Positions 43,533-55,741 of a DNA stretch of 64,000 bases are shown in pieces. The stretch covers positions 80,673,303-80,737,302 of the forward strand of contig OZ023274.1 in NCBI GenBank assembly GCA_964007475.1. Direction: 5' to 3'. The first letter of the stretch is position 1. The number at the start of each line of letters is the position of its first letter. The notes under the pieces are model-generated. The model made no database searches, had not been told where the DNA came from, and saw only the letters and a list, made by a program, of their open reading frames with translations. The DNA is from Hybos culiciformis (lineage: Eukaryota > Arthropoda > Insecta > Diptera > Hybotidae). The position numbers and the translations under genes are program-made.

Positions 43533-43718
43533 TTATATGATAAAAAGGGGTAATTTCAATTGATAATATTTTTGATAGTTCTCAAATTCAATCTCTGTTT
43601 TTTGAATTTCATCAAAATAGATAATTAAAAAATGATTAACTTGCCATTTACCCAGTATGTTTACAAAGATTAAAATGAAGATTTTTTTGACTGTGTGTGT
43701 AAAAATTGTATAAAACAA
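43533..43718 (-). CDS. 61-codon ATG frame, uncertain
   Basis: It starts MFYTIFTHTVKKIFILIF and later reads DEIQKTEIEFENYQKYYQLK. The second half is mixed and charged. CACACACAG at about 43696-43688 could be an acceptor and CTG|GTAAAT near 43651 a donor, so part of it may be an exon. GC is low. Unrecognised. Confidence 0.2.
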   Translation of the reverse strand: MFYTIFTHTVKKIFILIFVNILGKWQVNHFLIIYFDEIQKTEIEFENYQKYYQLKLPLFII

Positions 43719-44148
43719 AAAAATCTTGATTTTAGTCTGGACTAAAAATCTTAAAATGTTAATTATTTTCTGTCAAAAAAAAAAAAAAAATTTAAAAATT
43801 AAAATGTCAAAGATAAAAAAATAAATAAAGAAAAAATGAAAATTAAAAAAAAAAATTTTTGCTTTATTTTATTTTTAATACTATATAAATTTAAAATTAA
43901 AATCAAAATTTAAATAGTTTTATTAAGAAAAAGATTTTAATCCAAACTAAAATCCAAATTTTGATCTGGACAGTGAGAATTATTTCGGAGATTTTTGCGA
44001 AAATACATTCAAAAAAAATCTTCATTTTAATCTTCGAAAACAGCCTGTCGAAATGGGGGGGGTTAGATTCAATAAAAAATTTCGAAAAGTATATTTACTC
44101 TGATTTTCTACCGGCTTAAGGTCGAAATTATTTTCACCTATACAATAC

Positions 44149-44309
44149 CTACAATTTATATTTATAAATATTTATATGTAGAGATTGTGATGAAAATTTG
44201 TGTGTGGATAGATAGCTTAAAGGAATCCAAAAATAATACCGATTTTGTCCACTCCAAGGTTTTGAACTGGAGGCTGAAAATGTATTTCCCTGAAAATTCG
44301 TATGTATGA
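44149..44309 (+). CDS. coding-like island, plus strand favoured
   Basis: On the plus strand TTTATATGTAG is followed from 44182 in phase 1 by IVMKICVWIDSLKESKNNTD then FVHSKVLNWRLKMYFPENSY and TGA at 44307-44309; an ATG lies at 44190. On the minus strand, CATACATACGAATTTTCAG is an excellent acceptor before 44289 and both following frames are open for 44-46 codons. Codon bias favours plus, splice quality favours minus. Confidence 0.35.
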
Positions 44310-45403
44310 AAAAAGATACAAAAAAAAATTCCACTAAGTTAATGTTAAAAACTTTTTTCAACAATTCACTTTTTTAAAATTACTTTTTAGTCATTTTACG
44401 AAAAATATAAACCATAATGTCAACATTAAAGCATTAATTTTACATAGATTTGTCGTAAATTAATTATAAGGGGTTTTAACAAAATATTTTTTCCAAAAAG
44501 TAAGTGTAGTTTAACAGTTATATAATTTTTCATTAAATTCTTCTTCGTACTTTACTCTTTTGTCAAAGTCAATAAGTAAATGACATAATAATCCTTATAA
44601 TATTGAAGGATCAAAATTATTTTCATTATGAAGATTACATATACTTATTATGATGATTTCTTTCATTTTATTTAATATGAAAAAAAAAAAAAACAGCAAA
44701 TATATTCAATTAAGAAAATTGGGAAGAAAAAGTCTTGAGAATTTTTTTGTTTAAGCGACACTTCTATAGAATAATTTGTATATAAAATAAATTCATTATG
44801 CTAGAAAAATTAGTGAAATGATTTAAGAATTGAAAAAAGATAATAAGAGTTTCTGAATTTTGGAAATTTAATCTTATTCCAAAAAAAAAATTTTTGAAAC
44901 AGAAGTTAGCTATAGTTATACAACTCAACAATTGCTTAAAAATTTGTCTTTTATTTTTGTCTTTAAAACAGATAAAATTACAAACTAAAACATAATATCT
45001 TAAATAAATGTAAACAATAAAAAACGCATTAACGTTTTTGTTAAAATTACATTTTTTAGAGATTTTAAACATTAATGTTTTCAGTGAAGTTATCAAAATA
45101 CTAACTTTTAGTTTAAATTTCTCAATTTTTTTACTCTTTTTGTAAAATTTTAAAAGTTACAATTGAAAGTTTTCAATGCCAAATTTGTATATGTATATAA
45201 AAAAAAACATTAACGATAATTTATTTTAAATTAGTTTGTAAGAAATTGTTTTTACGATTTAAAAAACTTTTTTTTTTCTTTTAAATCTTAATAATTTTCG
45301 CTGTCATAACTTTTATTTATTTCAATTTAAGAAATCTATAGAAAGACATTAGTTTTCGGTTATAATTTTTTTTAACAGACGTATATATTCATAATGGTAA
45401 CAA

Positions 45404-45535
45404 TTAAATTATTTTGTAATATATATGTAATATTGTTAACAAAAGCATAAGCATAAATAACATTGTCATTTTTGAATTCGAAATTTCATAATCTCGCATA
45501 AAACATTCGAGTATACCATGTTTGGCTAATGTATT
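45404..45535 (-). CDS. candidate terminal exon with hydrophobic tail
   Basis: On the minus strand TTAATTTCTGAATACATTAG is followed from 45535 in phase 1 by KHGILECFMRDYEISNSKMT, then a roughly 20-residue hydrophobic stretch (MLFMLMLLLTILHIYY) to TAA at 45404. It could be a tail-anchor-like end. Moderate acceptor; unrecognised. Confidence 0.28.
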   Translation of the reverse strand, partial: NTLAKHGILECFMRDYEISNSKMTMLFMLMLLLTILHIYYKII

Positions 45536-46661
45536 CAGAAATTAACTACAGGAGGAAGTTTATAATTTTAAATATAATTTATAAATAAAAACTTTGAAAG
45601 AAATAAGTTTCTGGATAATGAATATTTTGAAAATAAAATTGTATACATGTATGTATATAAATCTCTTTAACTTTGAAAATAAATCAATGTAAACAAATTT
45701 TGCATATGAAATGCATTTTCAAATATACAAAGAGACCTACATCTCTTAAACCTATATAATATATTCTTTGTTTTTATTAGTTTATGTTTATAAAAAAAAA
45801 AGAAACATTAAATTACCATAAAAAAATTTTGCGGTTGAAAGAATTCATTTGAAACAAAATTGTTGAAAAAAGAAAAAAATATATTAAAATTATATTATTA
45901 AAATTAATACAAAATGAAATATACAATTTAACCGAATCAACATTATAACAATGTATATAACAACATTTTATGGAAAATGTTCACTTTAATTGAAAATTCC
46001 TTTCACATCTTCACCTTTAATTAGAAAATTCATATCTTTATTTGTTAGAATGAAGCTATGAATTTATTTATTTCACACATCAGACTTACATTTTACATTA
46101 CAACATATTATACATTTTATAGTTAATTGCTACATGTTATAATTTTAAAATTAATTATGATGTTGAAAGAATTTATGTTGTATGAAATTTATTAGAAGAA
46201 AATAGTAGATAGTTTACAAAAACAAGTTTCTATGATGTGTAAAAATTTGTTGTGTTTCCTATGTAATGTTGTAAATATATTTATTTATTGAATTAATGTT
46301 AAAAATTTATTGTCTATTCAGTTTAAGGACAAACATGATTTTATAATTTAATAACCATCATGCATATGGTTAATTTTTATGTTTCTTACATTGAACAATA
46401 AAATTTTCAACAAACTAAATTTTAACTTGTAGCCAAAGACTATATTACATTCTTTTGAATAAGTTGCAAACGAACTTTTACTTTGTAATTACTTTTACAA
46501 GAAAAAAACAATTTTTTTTTTAATTTGTGTTCGCACTTTGTCATACCTTTTTCCTTTTGTTATTAATTTGTTTGACAGAAAAGAATTATAAGAATAAAGG
46601 ACAAATAAAGCGACAAAGTAAGTACTGAGTCTCAATGAAATCTTTCTTTGGAATTTTGTAA

Positions 46662-46772
46662 ATTTTTTTAATAACAAAATACTCATTTAAAAGAAAGACG
46701 CCGTTCACAAAAGTTGCAACAATTAAGAAACACTATTCACACCTTAGTCGTTTGTATATGGAAATAACATGA
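46662..46772 (+). CDS. weak coding-like frame
   Basis: 36 codons are open (ITKYSFKRKTPFTKVATIKK then HYSHLSRLYMEIT) with raised GC at GACGCCGTTCACAAAAG. A second frame (KERRRSQKLQQLRNTIHTLV) is also open. No acceptor stands out. Probably an exon fragment or chance. Confidence 0.18.
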   Translation: MFLITKYSFKRKTPFTKVATIKKHYSHLSRLYMEIT

Positions 46773-47369
46773 ATAATGTTTTCAGTCGTTTAAAATAACA
46801 AAAATATATTATGTTTGTAAGTAAAGCTAATACCGTCAAAAATTAAAAGTTATTTGCTCGATTATTCCTTACAATAAAATAAGTTATTCTAAGAGGATTA
46901 TCTTGTAATAATTTAAAATTATAAAATAATAACTTTTAATTTCAATAATAAACTCTTTATAAGTCCCATAAACAATTTTAAAATATATATTTTCCTTCAA
47001 TTTTATTACATATATATTCTTCAAAGTTATACATTACTTATATCTATATGTACATGTTACTTATGAAGAAAGGATATCTTATATAATATACAAAGGTAAA
47101 ATCCTAAATCATCTTAAAAAAAAAAAAGAAACAAAGAAAAAAAAATCTGGATTAAATATAATCATAATTTTGATTGAATTTTATAATGAATTTTGAAGTT
47201 GAATAAAAAGGATTATACTAACATTAAAGAATATTTTGAACCTATATTTTATTTATATTTATGTATGTATTATGAAGTTATTTTGAAGAAGATTTAAAAA
47301 AAAAAAATCTTTATGATTTAGTTTTCATTTCAAAATATTATAAATAAGGTCATTATAAATATTTTAACA
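46773..47369. other. AT-rich DNA, no gene seen
   Basis: Intron-like sequence running up to the hAT element. No repeats or good splice-flanked frames. Confidence 0.5.
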
Positions 47370-47377
47370 TGTAGTCC

Positions 47378-48366
47378 CAGGGTTGGACTGGCTATAAAAA
47401 TTAAACCGGGAAGTTTTGGACTACCGGCCCATTTCTATATTTAAAAAAATACATTGCTTATCCACTTATGTATATAAAAAAATGCAATGCTTATTAAGAA
47501 TATAGGCCCAAATAAATACGCATATATATAGGCCCAAATAAATACGCATTTCTATAAACACTAGGTTCCTTAATTTTTTTAATTCAATACTATATCAAAA
47601 AAAGTATAGAGACTGAACGAAAAATTTTAAGAATTATTGTTAAGTAAATTGGAATATTGGGAAAGAATTAAATTAAGTATGTATTTGTAAACCATGAACC
47701 AATCCATCTATTTTCACTCTCACGATCCAATCAAGTTACAATAACTCCTTAACAAATTTCTAAATTTTCTGATATAATAAATGTTGCCTTTTAATTTTAA
47801 AGTTTCTGGGAACACAACTAACACTATTCAAATATAAACTTTTATGAAATCTTTTTAAATTGATTTCCAATATGGATTTTGAGCTTTTGATTTTAATAAC
47901 ACTTTTTGAATAAATAATCTATAGGTATTCGATTTTCTTCCAAACATGACGATTATAAACTAAAATTTTGGAATTGAAAACAATAAATTATTTAAATCTA
48001 AGTCAAATGATTTGTAGGCCACGGAAATCTCATAAATTTCATATATTTTAGCACAAAAGAGTACTTGAGAGTTGGAATCTCATCGAATCAATTAACAAAT
48101 ATTTTTTTTACCCTGGTTTCTTTTTTAATTAATATATTTTCCTGTTTACAGCATTTTCAAAGTTTAATTGTTTAGCACTAAGTACCGTACTTTCGAAGCT
48201 ATTATACTTCGATTCTTTCCCAAAATATTTCCAATCAAAATATATTTAAATCAGATTGCATTGTATCTTTAAAATAATTAGTAATAAAAAGTTTTAATTT
48301 ATCGGCCCAAATATTACCGCCCCACCGGGAAATGTCCCGGTGTCCTGGTGGGCCAGTCCAACCCTG
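47378..48366. mobile_element. non-autonomous hAT element with perfect 8-bp target duplication
   Basis: It starts CAGGGTTGGACTGGC and ends GCCAGTCCAACCCTG. TGTAGTCC flanks it at 47370-47377 and 48367-48374. The subterminal regions are GC-rich (CCGGCCC left, CCACCGGGAAATGTCCCGG right) around an AT-rich 900-bp filler without a transposase. TATAGGCCCAAATAAATACG is directly repeated 26 bp apart at 47501 and 47527. Confidence 0.93.
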
Positions 48367-48374
48367 TGTAGTCC

Positions 48375-49062
48375 TTTCAGACTTTAATATTTATTTTTAA
48401 ATTAAAGTATACTATATTATACTCAAATGTTTACAAAATTACAATCAGAAGTATTATGCTTGCGATTAAAATTTTTTCGATGATTATCATCCTATTTTTT
48501 TTCTGGTTTTTATTTTACTACATGTTTTATATTAGTAAATACTTAGTTGTATAGTACATATTTGTAGCTAGCTTTACTAGTTAAAAGTAGTTAACAATTA
48601 TATTTTATGAATTAATTAAAATTTTATTTGTTGATCATTTACCTGAACATATGCAATTATACATATATTATAAATCCAAATTTATAATTTATTATACTTA
48701 TAAGAGTTAATAAAATAATACAATAAAACAATAACATATGTATAAAGCATATCCCTATTGCATATTTTAAGTTTTAATTTTGTGCTGTGCATCCAAAGAA
48801 TGATTGCTATAATAAAAAATTGCGGTTTTTGATATATCTATTTTTTATGTATCTGTAGTAGAAATATTATATTGTATACCTTATATTTGTCTAGAAAAAT
48901 TGTTATATTTTTCAACTCCCAGAGTAAATGTATTTATTTCAATAATAAATAATTTTTGATTAAATTTTATTTGACCTTGAACTATTTTTAACGCATAGCA
49001 TACAATCCAAACAATGATTTTTCGTTTTGATTATGAATCAGAATGTGTATTCTATATATCAG
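48375..49062. other. AT-rich DNA, intron-like
   Basis: No gene features apart from the acceptor at its right edge. Confidence 0.5.
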
Positions 49063-49213
49063 GAGTGGCCAATTTTATTATATGACCTTGCAAAATCTTG
49101 ATATCAAGGACATTCAAACATATATCTTTTACACACACAAGTTCCAACGGAAGTTCTCAATTTGGGTAAATCCAGAAAGAGAGAATACTAATAAATTTTC
49201 ACCGAGACAAACA
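49063..49213 (+). CDS. candidate internal exon, 151 bases
   Basis: The acceptor TGTGTATTCTATATATCAG (to 49062) and a perfect donor core, ACA|GTAAGT (49214), flank an open frame from phase 2 to phase 0. It reads SGQFYYMTLQNLDIKDIQTY, then IFYTHKFQRKFSIWVNPERE and NTNKFSPRQT. GC is raised, the opposite strand has stops, and the length is typical of an exon. It joins in phase 0 to 52638-52673. I do not recognise the protein. Confidence 0.52.
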
Positions 49214-49555
49214 GTAAGTAAGGAAGAATATCTAGTCTTCGTGAACTTTATATATAAGAAGGCTTTGTATATGAGGAGTTATGATTTGATAGAACGTGTT
49301 TTTTCAATACTAAAGCTGATATGAATTTTTGCTTTACCCTTAAATTTTTTTTAAAAGGAACACATAAAAATTATTTCAATGTGTGAATGAATAAGATTGA
49401 ATAAGAAGTGTTAGTGTTTGTAACTGTTTAAATTATCTCCAACCGGCTGATCGACCAAAAATCGCTTCGTGATCAATATGTTGGCCATTGCCGCTATATA
49501 CAATGTATTTATGAAAGCGAAAGACCAAAATATTTCATGTATTTGGACACATATT

Positions 49556-49620
49556 AGCATATTAGCTTTCTGAAATATGTGTCCTTTATTTGGACACATA
49601 TTTCAGAAAGCTAATATGCT
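49556..49620. repeat. perfect 29-bp inverted repeat (hairpin)
   Basis: AGCATATTAGCTTTCTGAAA... (49556-49584) is the exact reverse complement of 49592-49620, separated by a 7-base TTTATTT loop. The words around the loop also occur just upstream (ATTTGGACACATATT at 49541). Just before it, 49440-49500 is GC-richer than its flanks (AACCGGCTGATCGACCAAAAATCGC). A zero-mismatch 29-bp palindrome suggests a recent origin or selection. Confidence 0.95.
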
Positions 49621-52600
49621 TTTTGTGCACTGTGTATTATTATTATTATTGTCATATAAAAATTTAATGAATCTCAAAATAAAAATAATATGAATTAAAT
49701 TTTTGTTGTTTGACCTACGAACATTATATTAACGTTAAATACAAAATATGTACTAAAAATTTATACTAAATGAAAATTAATAAATTTTGTATAAAGAAAT
49801 TTGTACAATTAGGACAATTATGTAATCTCTATATACAAATATGGAATATTCCAGTGAACAAAAAATAGTTATAGATTTAAAATGATGAAATTGAATTTAG
49901 GAAAAAGAACTAACAATTTGGTTTGGAATTATTTTTATAGTATTTTCGAATTAAAATCGGAAAATATAAAACCAAATAAATTGAACCCAATTTGCCGTCT
50001 TACAAAGGTGAGGTCGATTTTATTATTCATAAAATATTTTTATCGATGACGGATTCACTGTAGTATTATTTTTTTATTAAGTCACTCGAATCCTCGATAT
50101 ATAGTGATTATGCACAATTTATTCATAATATACGCACAACAAACAGAAGAATTAAAATAAAAAAAAAAATAAACTCAAAATTTATGAAAAAAAAGGAATT
50201 TTGTTTCTATTTCAATTGGATTTGACTATATCTAAAGTCGTGGCAGGCAGTTTTATTGGGCCACAAAAATTAAACAATTTTATTCAAATTGGTTGTTAAA
50301 GACAATAGTATTAAATTGTATATTATAAATATAAATTATGAGCCTAAATTCGCATATTAAAATTTTAGCTCAAAATCATTTCGAATATTTATGTAAAAAG
50401 TTATTAAAATGAATTTTAATGTTTTTATAAAATAATAACAAGTACATAAAATTAAACCCCTTTTTGTTCATATTTTTTCTTCCTTTTTTTATGGTAAATA
50501 TTTTACTGTCGCAAACATTTAGTTAGAGTTTATAATTAACCCAAAATTTTGTAATTCAAATGTTTCTCATCCGTTTTAGCTTTTAGTTTTTGGAAAAATT
50601 AATTAAAATGCAAATAAAAATATATTAATTCATTTGTATAATGCATTTGGCGTTCGCTTTTTGCATTTCAAGGACATATCAAACATATTTGAAATTGTTT
50701 TCTTTTAAAGGAAATAATAAATTTGAGTGAATTTTTATTTTCCAGTATACAAAAAAAATACTTGTGTACATTTATGAAAAAAAAGTATTTGATTTATCCG
50801 AAAGTTTTAATGTTTTGCCAATAAAATTAACTCAATGAATGATTATGTAACCCTTATGAATAAGAAGTGGTCTCTTCATCCTAAACATTGCCTCATACCA
50901 TATAAATTTATTATATCTATAATTAACGAAATAATTGGAAATTATCTGAACTATTGAAAATATCAAAAATTATAATTATCGCATTATTTTCATTTAATTT
51001 ATCGACATAATTGAAATATAACAAATGTCATATTAATGATGCCGAAAATAATAAATTTAATTATAAAGAAAATAGAAAACCAAATCAACATTATTTTATT
51101 TTATTTAAATAAACTAAATTTCTGGTTTTGATGTGAAACCAACATTGTGTACAACTTTGAAAATTATGCACATTTTTAAATAAAAAAAATAATAAAAAAA
51201 AAACAAACAAATATTTTTTATTTGATTTCTAGCTTTCATTTGTTTTGTGGTCAAATTTTGTAATTAAGTTTACCTCAAAATTTTTCCACACACTTGCAAT
51301 TTAATTCGTACAGTAGAAATGCAAAATATGAATAAGTGAGATAAACTAATTCAATTTTTAACCAAAAATTTTTTAAATTGTTGTATAAAAATTTTATTCA
51401 ATTGTAATTTCGATCACATTTTTTATTACCTTTAATTAAAAAAAAAAAAACAAAATTAAAAATTTTATGCAATATTGTTTTTATTTGCTTTTCTAACTGA
51501 ACAGGATGGAAATTAAGTATTTTATGTTCTGTTTTTTATTATTTTATGTATAAAAACATTTTTTAGTATTTTAGAAATAAATTCATCATAATATTTACAC
51601 AAAATGAAATACATATATTTAATATCATTTTGTTTTATTATAATTATTTTGTGTATATATAATTATATTACATAAAGTGTTCAATTTCGCACGTCAATTC
51701 CGTGCAACTTATTAACATAATGCCAAATTGGTTTTTGTATAGTAAATTATTAAAAATAAAAATACATTTTCAAACCGATAAACGACACTAAGTAAATGGA
51801 AAAATGCATTTATAAATTTTTAATATTGGTTTTTTGGGTTAGTTTTCAGTTTATAAACTATTTTTTTTATAAATAATATTGATTAAATTAAAATTTCGTG
51901 GACAGTTTTGTTTTCTAAATTTATAGTTGAATAAATCTTATAGGATAACAACACCAACATTATATCGATGTGAAATTATAATAGTGATTTTTATTAGTTT
52001 TATAGTATCCTTGGAGCAATCCTATAATGGATTTATTTTGAACTCAGATAAAAAGATTTTTTGCCGTACTTTTATTTAGAAATTCTAGCAAAAAAGTTAA
52101 TAATTAATGTTTTGAAACAAACTTTTTAGGAAATAATTAAAATAAACATTTAAAATATTTAATTTTATAGGTACAATATGTTTCAGAATTAACTTGTTTT
52201 CAATTTTATAAATAGGAATTCTTTTAAATCCTCCCAGTTATTTATTTCATACATTCTATGTTCTATCTGATTATTTTGACAGCAAAAAATAACATTTTTT
52301 CTTTAAACTGTGTTGCACTTATTTTTAATTATTTATCTATATTTAAGTTGGACTTTGAAAGTTCAAAGATAACGTTAATTAGATTATGAAGTTTATAATG
52401 TAGGGAAAAAATTTAACATAATTAAATATATTTTGTCACTGTACAGAAGAAAACTTTGTCGTAAGCAATAAATAACTAAAGAATAAAAACTTGTTGAAAA
52501 GTTTTTGACATTAAAAAAAATAATAATAATCAGAAAAAATAAATTGTCTTTATAACAATAAATAGTATAAAATGTCGTAAACTATTCATAGCAACTTATA

Positions 52601-52637
52601 TATAAAACTTATATAATTCATTTCCTTTTGCTGTTAG
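49621..52637. other. long AT-rich stretch, probably an intron
   Basis: If the exons at 49063 and 52638 belong together this lies in one roughly 3.4-kb intron. A CGATGACGGATTCACTG patch at about 50044 and a GGCAGGCAG patch near 50242 are the only GC peaks. No exon called. Confidence 0.45.
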
Positions 52638-52673
52638 ACCCGTGCTTACCCAAAGGATGTTACCGTAAATTAA
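52638..52673 (+). CDS. candidate last coding exon (pairs with 49063-49213)
   Basis: The strong acceptor ATTTCCTTTTGCTGTTAG (to 52637) is followed in phase 0 by TRAYPKDVTVN and TAA at 52671-52673. AATAAA sits at 52687-52692 with a U-rich tail after it. The phase matches the donor at 49213, giving a C-terminus ...KFSPRQT-TRAYPKDVTVN. A competing phase-0 acceptor exists at 53885. Confidence 0.5.
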   Translation, partial: TRAYPKDVTVN

Positions 52674-52686
52674 ATATTTTCATATA

Positions 52687-52692
52687 AATAAA
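52687..52692 (+). terminator. AATAAA poly(A) signal
   Basis: Lies 14 bases after the stop at 52671-52673 and is followed by TGTTTTTCAATTTTT, a U-rich downstream element. Confidence 0.4.
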
Positions 52693-54831
52693 AATGTTTT
52701 TCAATTTTTAAACTTATATTATTTTAAGCTCTTATTATATAGGTATATTATTAGGCTATGATTTTGTTAACGACCTTTTGGGAGAAATTACAGAATTTTC
52801 AATTAAACAGGATTTGAGATTAATTTTTTGTACATAATCCAACCATAATTAAAAAAAAACATTTAATAAGAAATTTCTTTTGTATGATAATTATAAAATT
52901 TTTGAAGTATGCTTGCATTAACAATCAAAATTTATGATTTCAATAGAATTTAAATTCTTAAAGTCTTTACAACTTCAAAGAAATCATTGTAATTTATATA
53001 TAATCCCTTAAAAAAGATTTGATGATCCCTATAGTTTTTTTTTTGTTTAAATATTTTCTTAACAAACAGATAATTTATAATGCTGGCCATAAGTAAGTAT
53101 GTACTTAAAAAAAATTTAAAGAATTTCAATATTTTTTTTTTTTTTGCTTTGCAAACTATATATAAAATTCTTTTCCAAGATAAAGTTTTAAATTGAATTT
53201 TTATATATATATACATGTATATTTTTTTTTAAATTTTCATCGAAAATCTTCTAAAAAGAAAATTTTTTTTCTCTATTACATAAAAAAAAAAAAACCGATT
53301 AAAACTTATTTCAAAAAGTTTGCAATATTTACATTTTACAAACAATTTAATTCCAATTTTCTCAACGAATTATTATGTATTTAACGTTGAGTTTTTGAAT
53401 AAAAAATCGCGTAAAATAAAAAAAAAAATATTAATTTTTTTTATGCATTATTTAAAAAATAAAAAAAAAAAGATTATATTTCATTTTTCCATCACGTTTT
53501 TTCATGATAAAACATTTTGCTTAGATGAATAAAATATTTGCCATTCATATAAATTTTGATATCTAATAAACAGCTGCTGGCAAGATTTATTATGAAACAA
53601 CAAAAATTTTTTTATTACCCAGCAAAAAGTGATTATCGACCAATTGAATTTTTTTATTTTATAATCAAAATTTTGGAAATGTTTTTCATTTAGAATTCAT
53701 GTACCTATAGGTAACGTTTTTCAATTAAATGTCCATATATTCACGATAAAATATTTTTCTATTTTAATTTATATACATTTTTTGATAGAAAGAAAACAAA
53801 AAGTGGAAAAAAACATGTTCTAAATCTCCAAAAAAAAAAAATTAATATTTAAAGAAAAATTAATTCAACAAAAGGTTCCTTCAGAAAAAAGCGAATATGT
53901 GTGTTGGTCACCCTGACTTCGTCTATAGTTAGTTAGTCCTATATAATACTTATACATAATTAGCTTAATAACAACAAATATTCTAAAACTTCAATAATTT
54001 GTGACGAATGTAAGTAATATACATAAGTATATATAATTATATACTTTTTAAACCCTAGATTCATTAGAGAGATATTATTTCAAATTTAATTCTTTAATTT
54101 TTTTTATATTATTCCAATGAAATATATTTATTAATACTTTATATTTGTTTATGATGGTGAAATGAATTTTATTATTTGCTTTTTTTTTCAATTTAATTTA
54201 TTTCTATTTGAAAATAAACATTGGTGTTAGTTACATTTTATGCTATAAATTCTTTTTTTTTTTTTATATAACAACTGTCAACATTAAACTTTGTAAATAA
54301 TTTTAAATTAAATAGGGAAATTAAATATAGGAAAATTATAAGTATCGTAGGTATACGTATATATATAACGTGCAATATAATAATATAAATTTTATGTACT
54401 CATAATTAAGATATAAAAAAAAGAAAAATTTAATTTTTGAAAACAATTTTAAAAGAGTCTAGCTTCTGTATTTAAATTTATTAGTTTAATTTCTGTTCAA
54501 AACTTTTGGGTATATGGTACATAAAGTATTTTCATTAAATTTATTTATACAATCTATAAAATATATTTATTTATCTACTTTTTTATAGCTTCATTTGGGT
54601 TAAATTAAAATATCGTTAAATTAAAATTCCTTTTGTGAGCATAAAATTAATTTTATTTCAAAATAGAAAGCTCCATAAATTATAATATATTTTTAAATCA
54701 CAAAACAAAAATACAATTTATGATTATTTGGATCGAGAATTGAAAATCGTTATAGTTTTGATAATGAATTTGTACGGTGATTTTATTATAATTAAAAAAT
54801 AACTTATGTTTTAATAATAGATTTAATACAG
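52693..54831. other. AT-rich DNA with one alternative terminal exon candidate
   Basis: Apart from 53885-53932 I see only low-complexity A/T-rich sequence. The ORFs at 52950-53532 are K/N/I/F-rich and overlap on both strands. Confidence 0.45.
53885..53932 (+). CDS. candidate alternative terminal exon
   Basis: The acceptor ACAAAAGGTTCCTTCAG (to 53884) is followed in phase 0 by KKANMCVGHPDFVYS and TAG at 53930-53932. The GC peak GTTGGTCACCCTGACTTCG is isolated. The phase also fits the donor at 49213, so it could be an alternative to 52638-52673. Confidence 0.3.
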   Translation, partial: KKANMCVGHPDFVYS

Positions 54832-54976
54832 CCAAGGAAGCGAAGAAAATGTCGTAATTCGTAAATGTCTCGATACAGACCTAAGATATGTAATTATTAT
54901 GTCCTCTGGCGCAATCAAATATCGACAAATAATGCTGAAATTGCTTGAAGAAAAATACGGGTTAAAAACCCTATGA
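54832..54976 (+). CDS. candidate last coding exon with poly(A) site
   Basis: GATTTAATACAG (to 54831) is followed in phase 2 by 47 codons: QGSEENVVIRKCLDTDLRYV, then IIMSSGAIKYRQIMLKLLEE and KYGLKTL, ending TGA 54974-54976. GC is near 39% against about 20% around it, and no other frame is as good. A poly(A) signal with a GU-rich element follows at 55242-55271. The acceptor tract is only moderately pyrimidine-rich. The upstream exon must end in phase 2; none is identified. Family unknown. Confidence 0.52.
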
Positions 54977-55241
54977 ATATGTTTTATATGTAATCTGAAC
55001 AAGTTTTAGGTGATTAAATTAAAGTTAAATAAGTAGTTAAGATTTGAAATTATGTTTTACAAATTTGTCATCAAACATAATATCAACATTTACATTTTAG
55101 TAAAAATGACTAAAAAATACACATTATACATACAAAGAAAATATATCTACATTTGTGTATATTTGCTAAGGTTGTAAATTTTTTATAATGCCACATAGTA
55201 TGTTATTTTCAATTAGCATGAATATTATGTAGGATATTAAT

Positions 55242-55271
55242 AATAAAACTTTTAAAAATTTGTGCGGTGTG
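55242..55271 (+). terminator. poly(A) signal AATAAA with GU-rich downstream element
   Basis: AATAAA at 55242-55247, then TGTGCGGTGTG at 55261-55271, the classic animal arrangement. It would give a 3' UTR of about 290 bases after the stop at 54974-54976. Confidence 0.5.
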
Positions 55272-55403
55272 AATTTAATTTAATTATAAATTTTTGTGAA
55301 AGAATTACTTTTACCTTTACATATCTAATAAATAGTATTATTGGTTTATTATTCTCATTATTTAAAGCCACAAGTATGTGTAATAAATTTTGAAGTTTTT
55401 TGA

Positions 55404-55502
55404 AACAACTATGTGAAATCCAAAATAGTCATCATCGGGGGCTTTTTAATTGATAATGATCGAAGAAAAATCTTACGGTTATCATTTTGTATCATATTAT
55501 AA
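55404..55502 (+). CDS. coding-like frame of 32 codons
   Basis: It reads VKSKIVIIGGFLIDNDRRKI then LRLSFCIIL to TAA at 55500-55502. Nearly all of the first 19 codons start with a purine. An ATAG at 55428 could be an acceptor but is not pyrimidine-rich. It lies between the poly(A) site at 55242 and the exon at 55691, so its gene is unclear. Confidence 0.28.
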   Translation, partial: NNYVKSKIVIIGGFLIDNDRRKILRLSFCIIL

Positions 55503-55690
55503 ATTGAATATTCCGAATTCAGAAATAAAGCTAAAATATCACTCTCCAGGGCTGGTGTTGTGGAATTTTGAATTTCTTTTTCATTTAAATTTTCATTTAA
55601 TTATGAAATTTTTTTAATTTTTCTAGTAAATTGCAGTTTCTGTACAGAAATAAATTTGATATATAATTCAATGCTTCAATCAAATTTTAG

Positions 55691-55741
55691 AGTTTTTAAA
55701 AAGATGCCATATGTAATTAATAATGCTCTTGCAAACCCTTT
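55691..55741 (+). CDS. candidate internal exon, 51 bases
   Basis: The acceptor GCTTCAATCAAATTTTAG (to 55690) and donor CCTTT|GTAAGA (55742) flank VFKKMPYVINNALANP, read from phase 2 to phase 2. The next candidate exon (58705-58750) also enters in phase 2, so the join gives ...NALANP-F-SNTAAV... It starts in the same phase as 54832-54976, so that exon could be an alternative last exon of the same gene. Confidence 0.48.

Noticed and set aside
52950..53532. Overlapping ORFs of 63-88 codons on both strands
   Set aside because: They consist of K, N, I, F, Y runs from A/T-rich low-complexity DNA and lack splice or start context.
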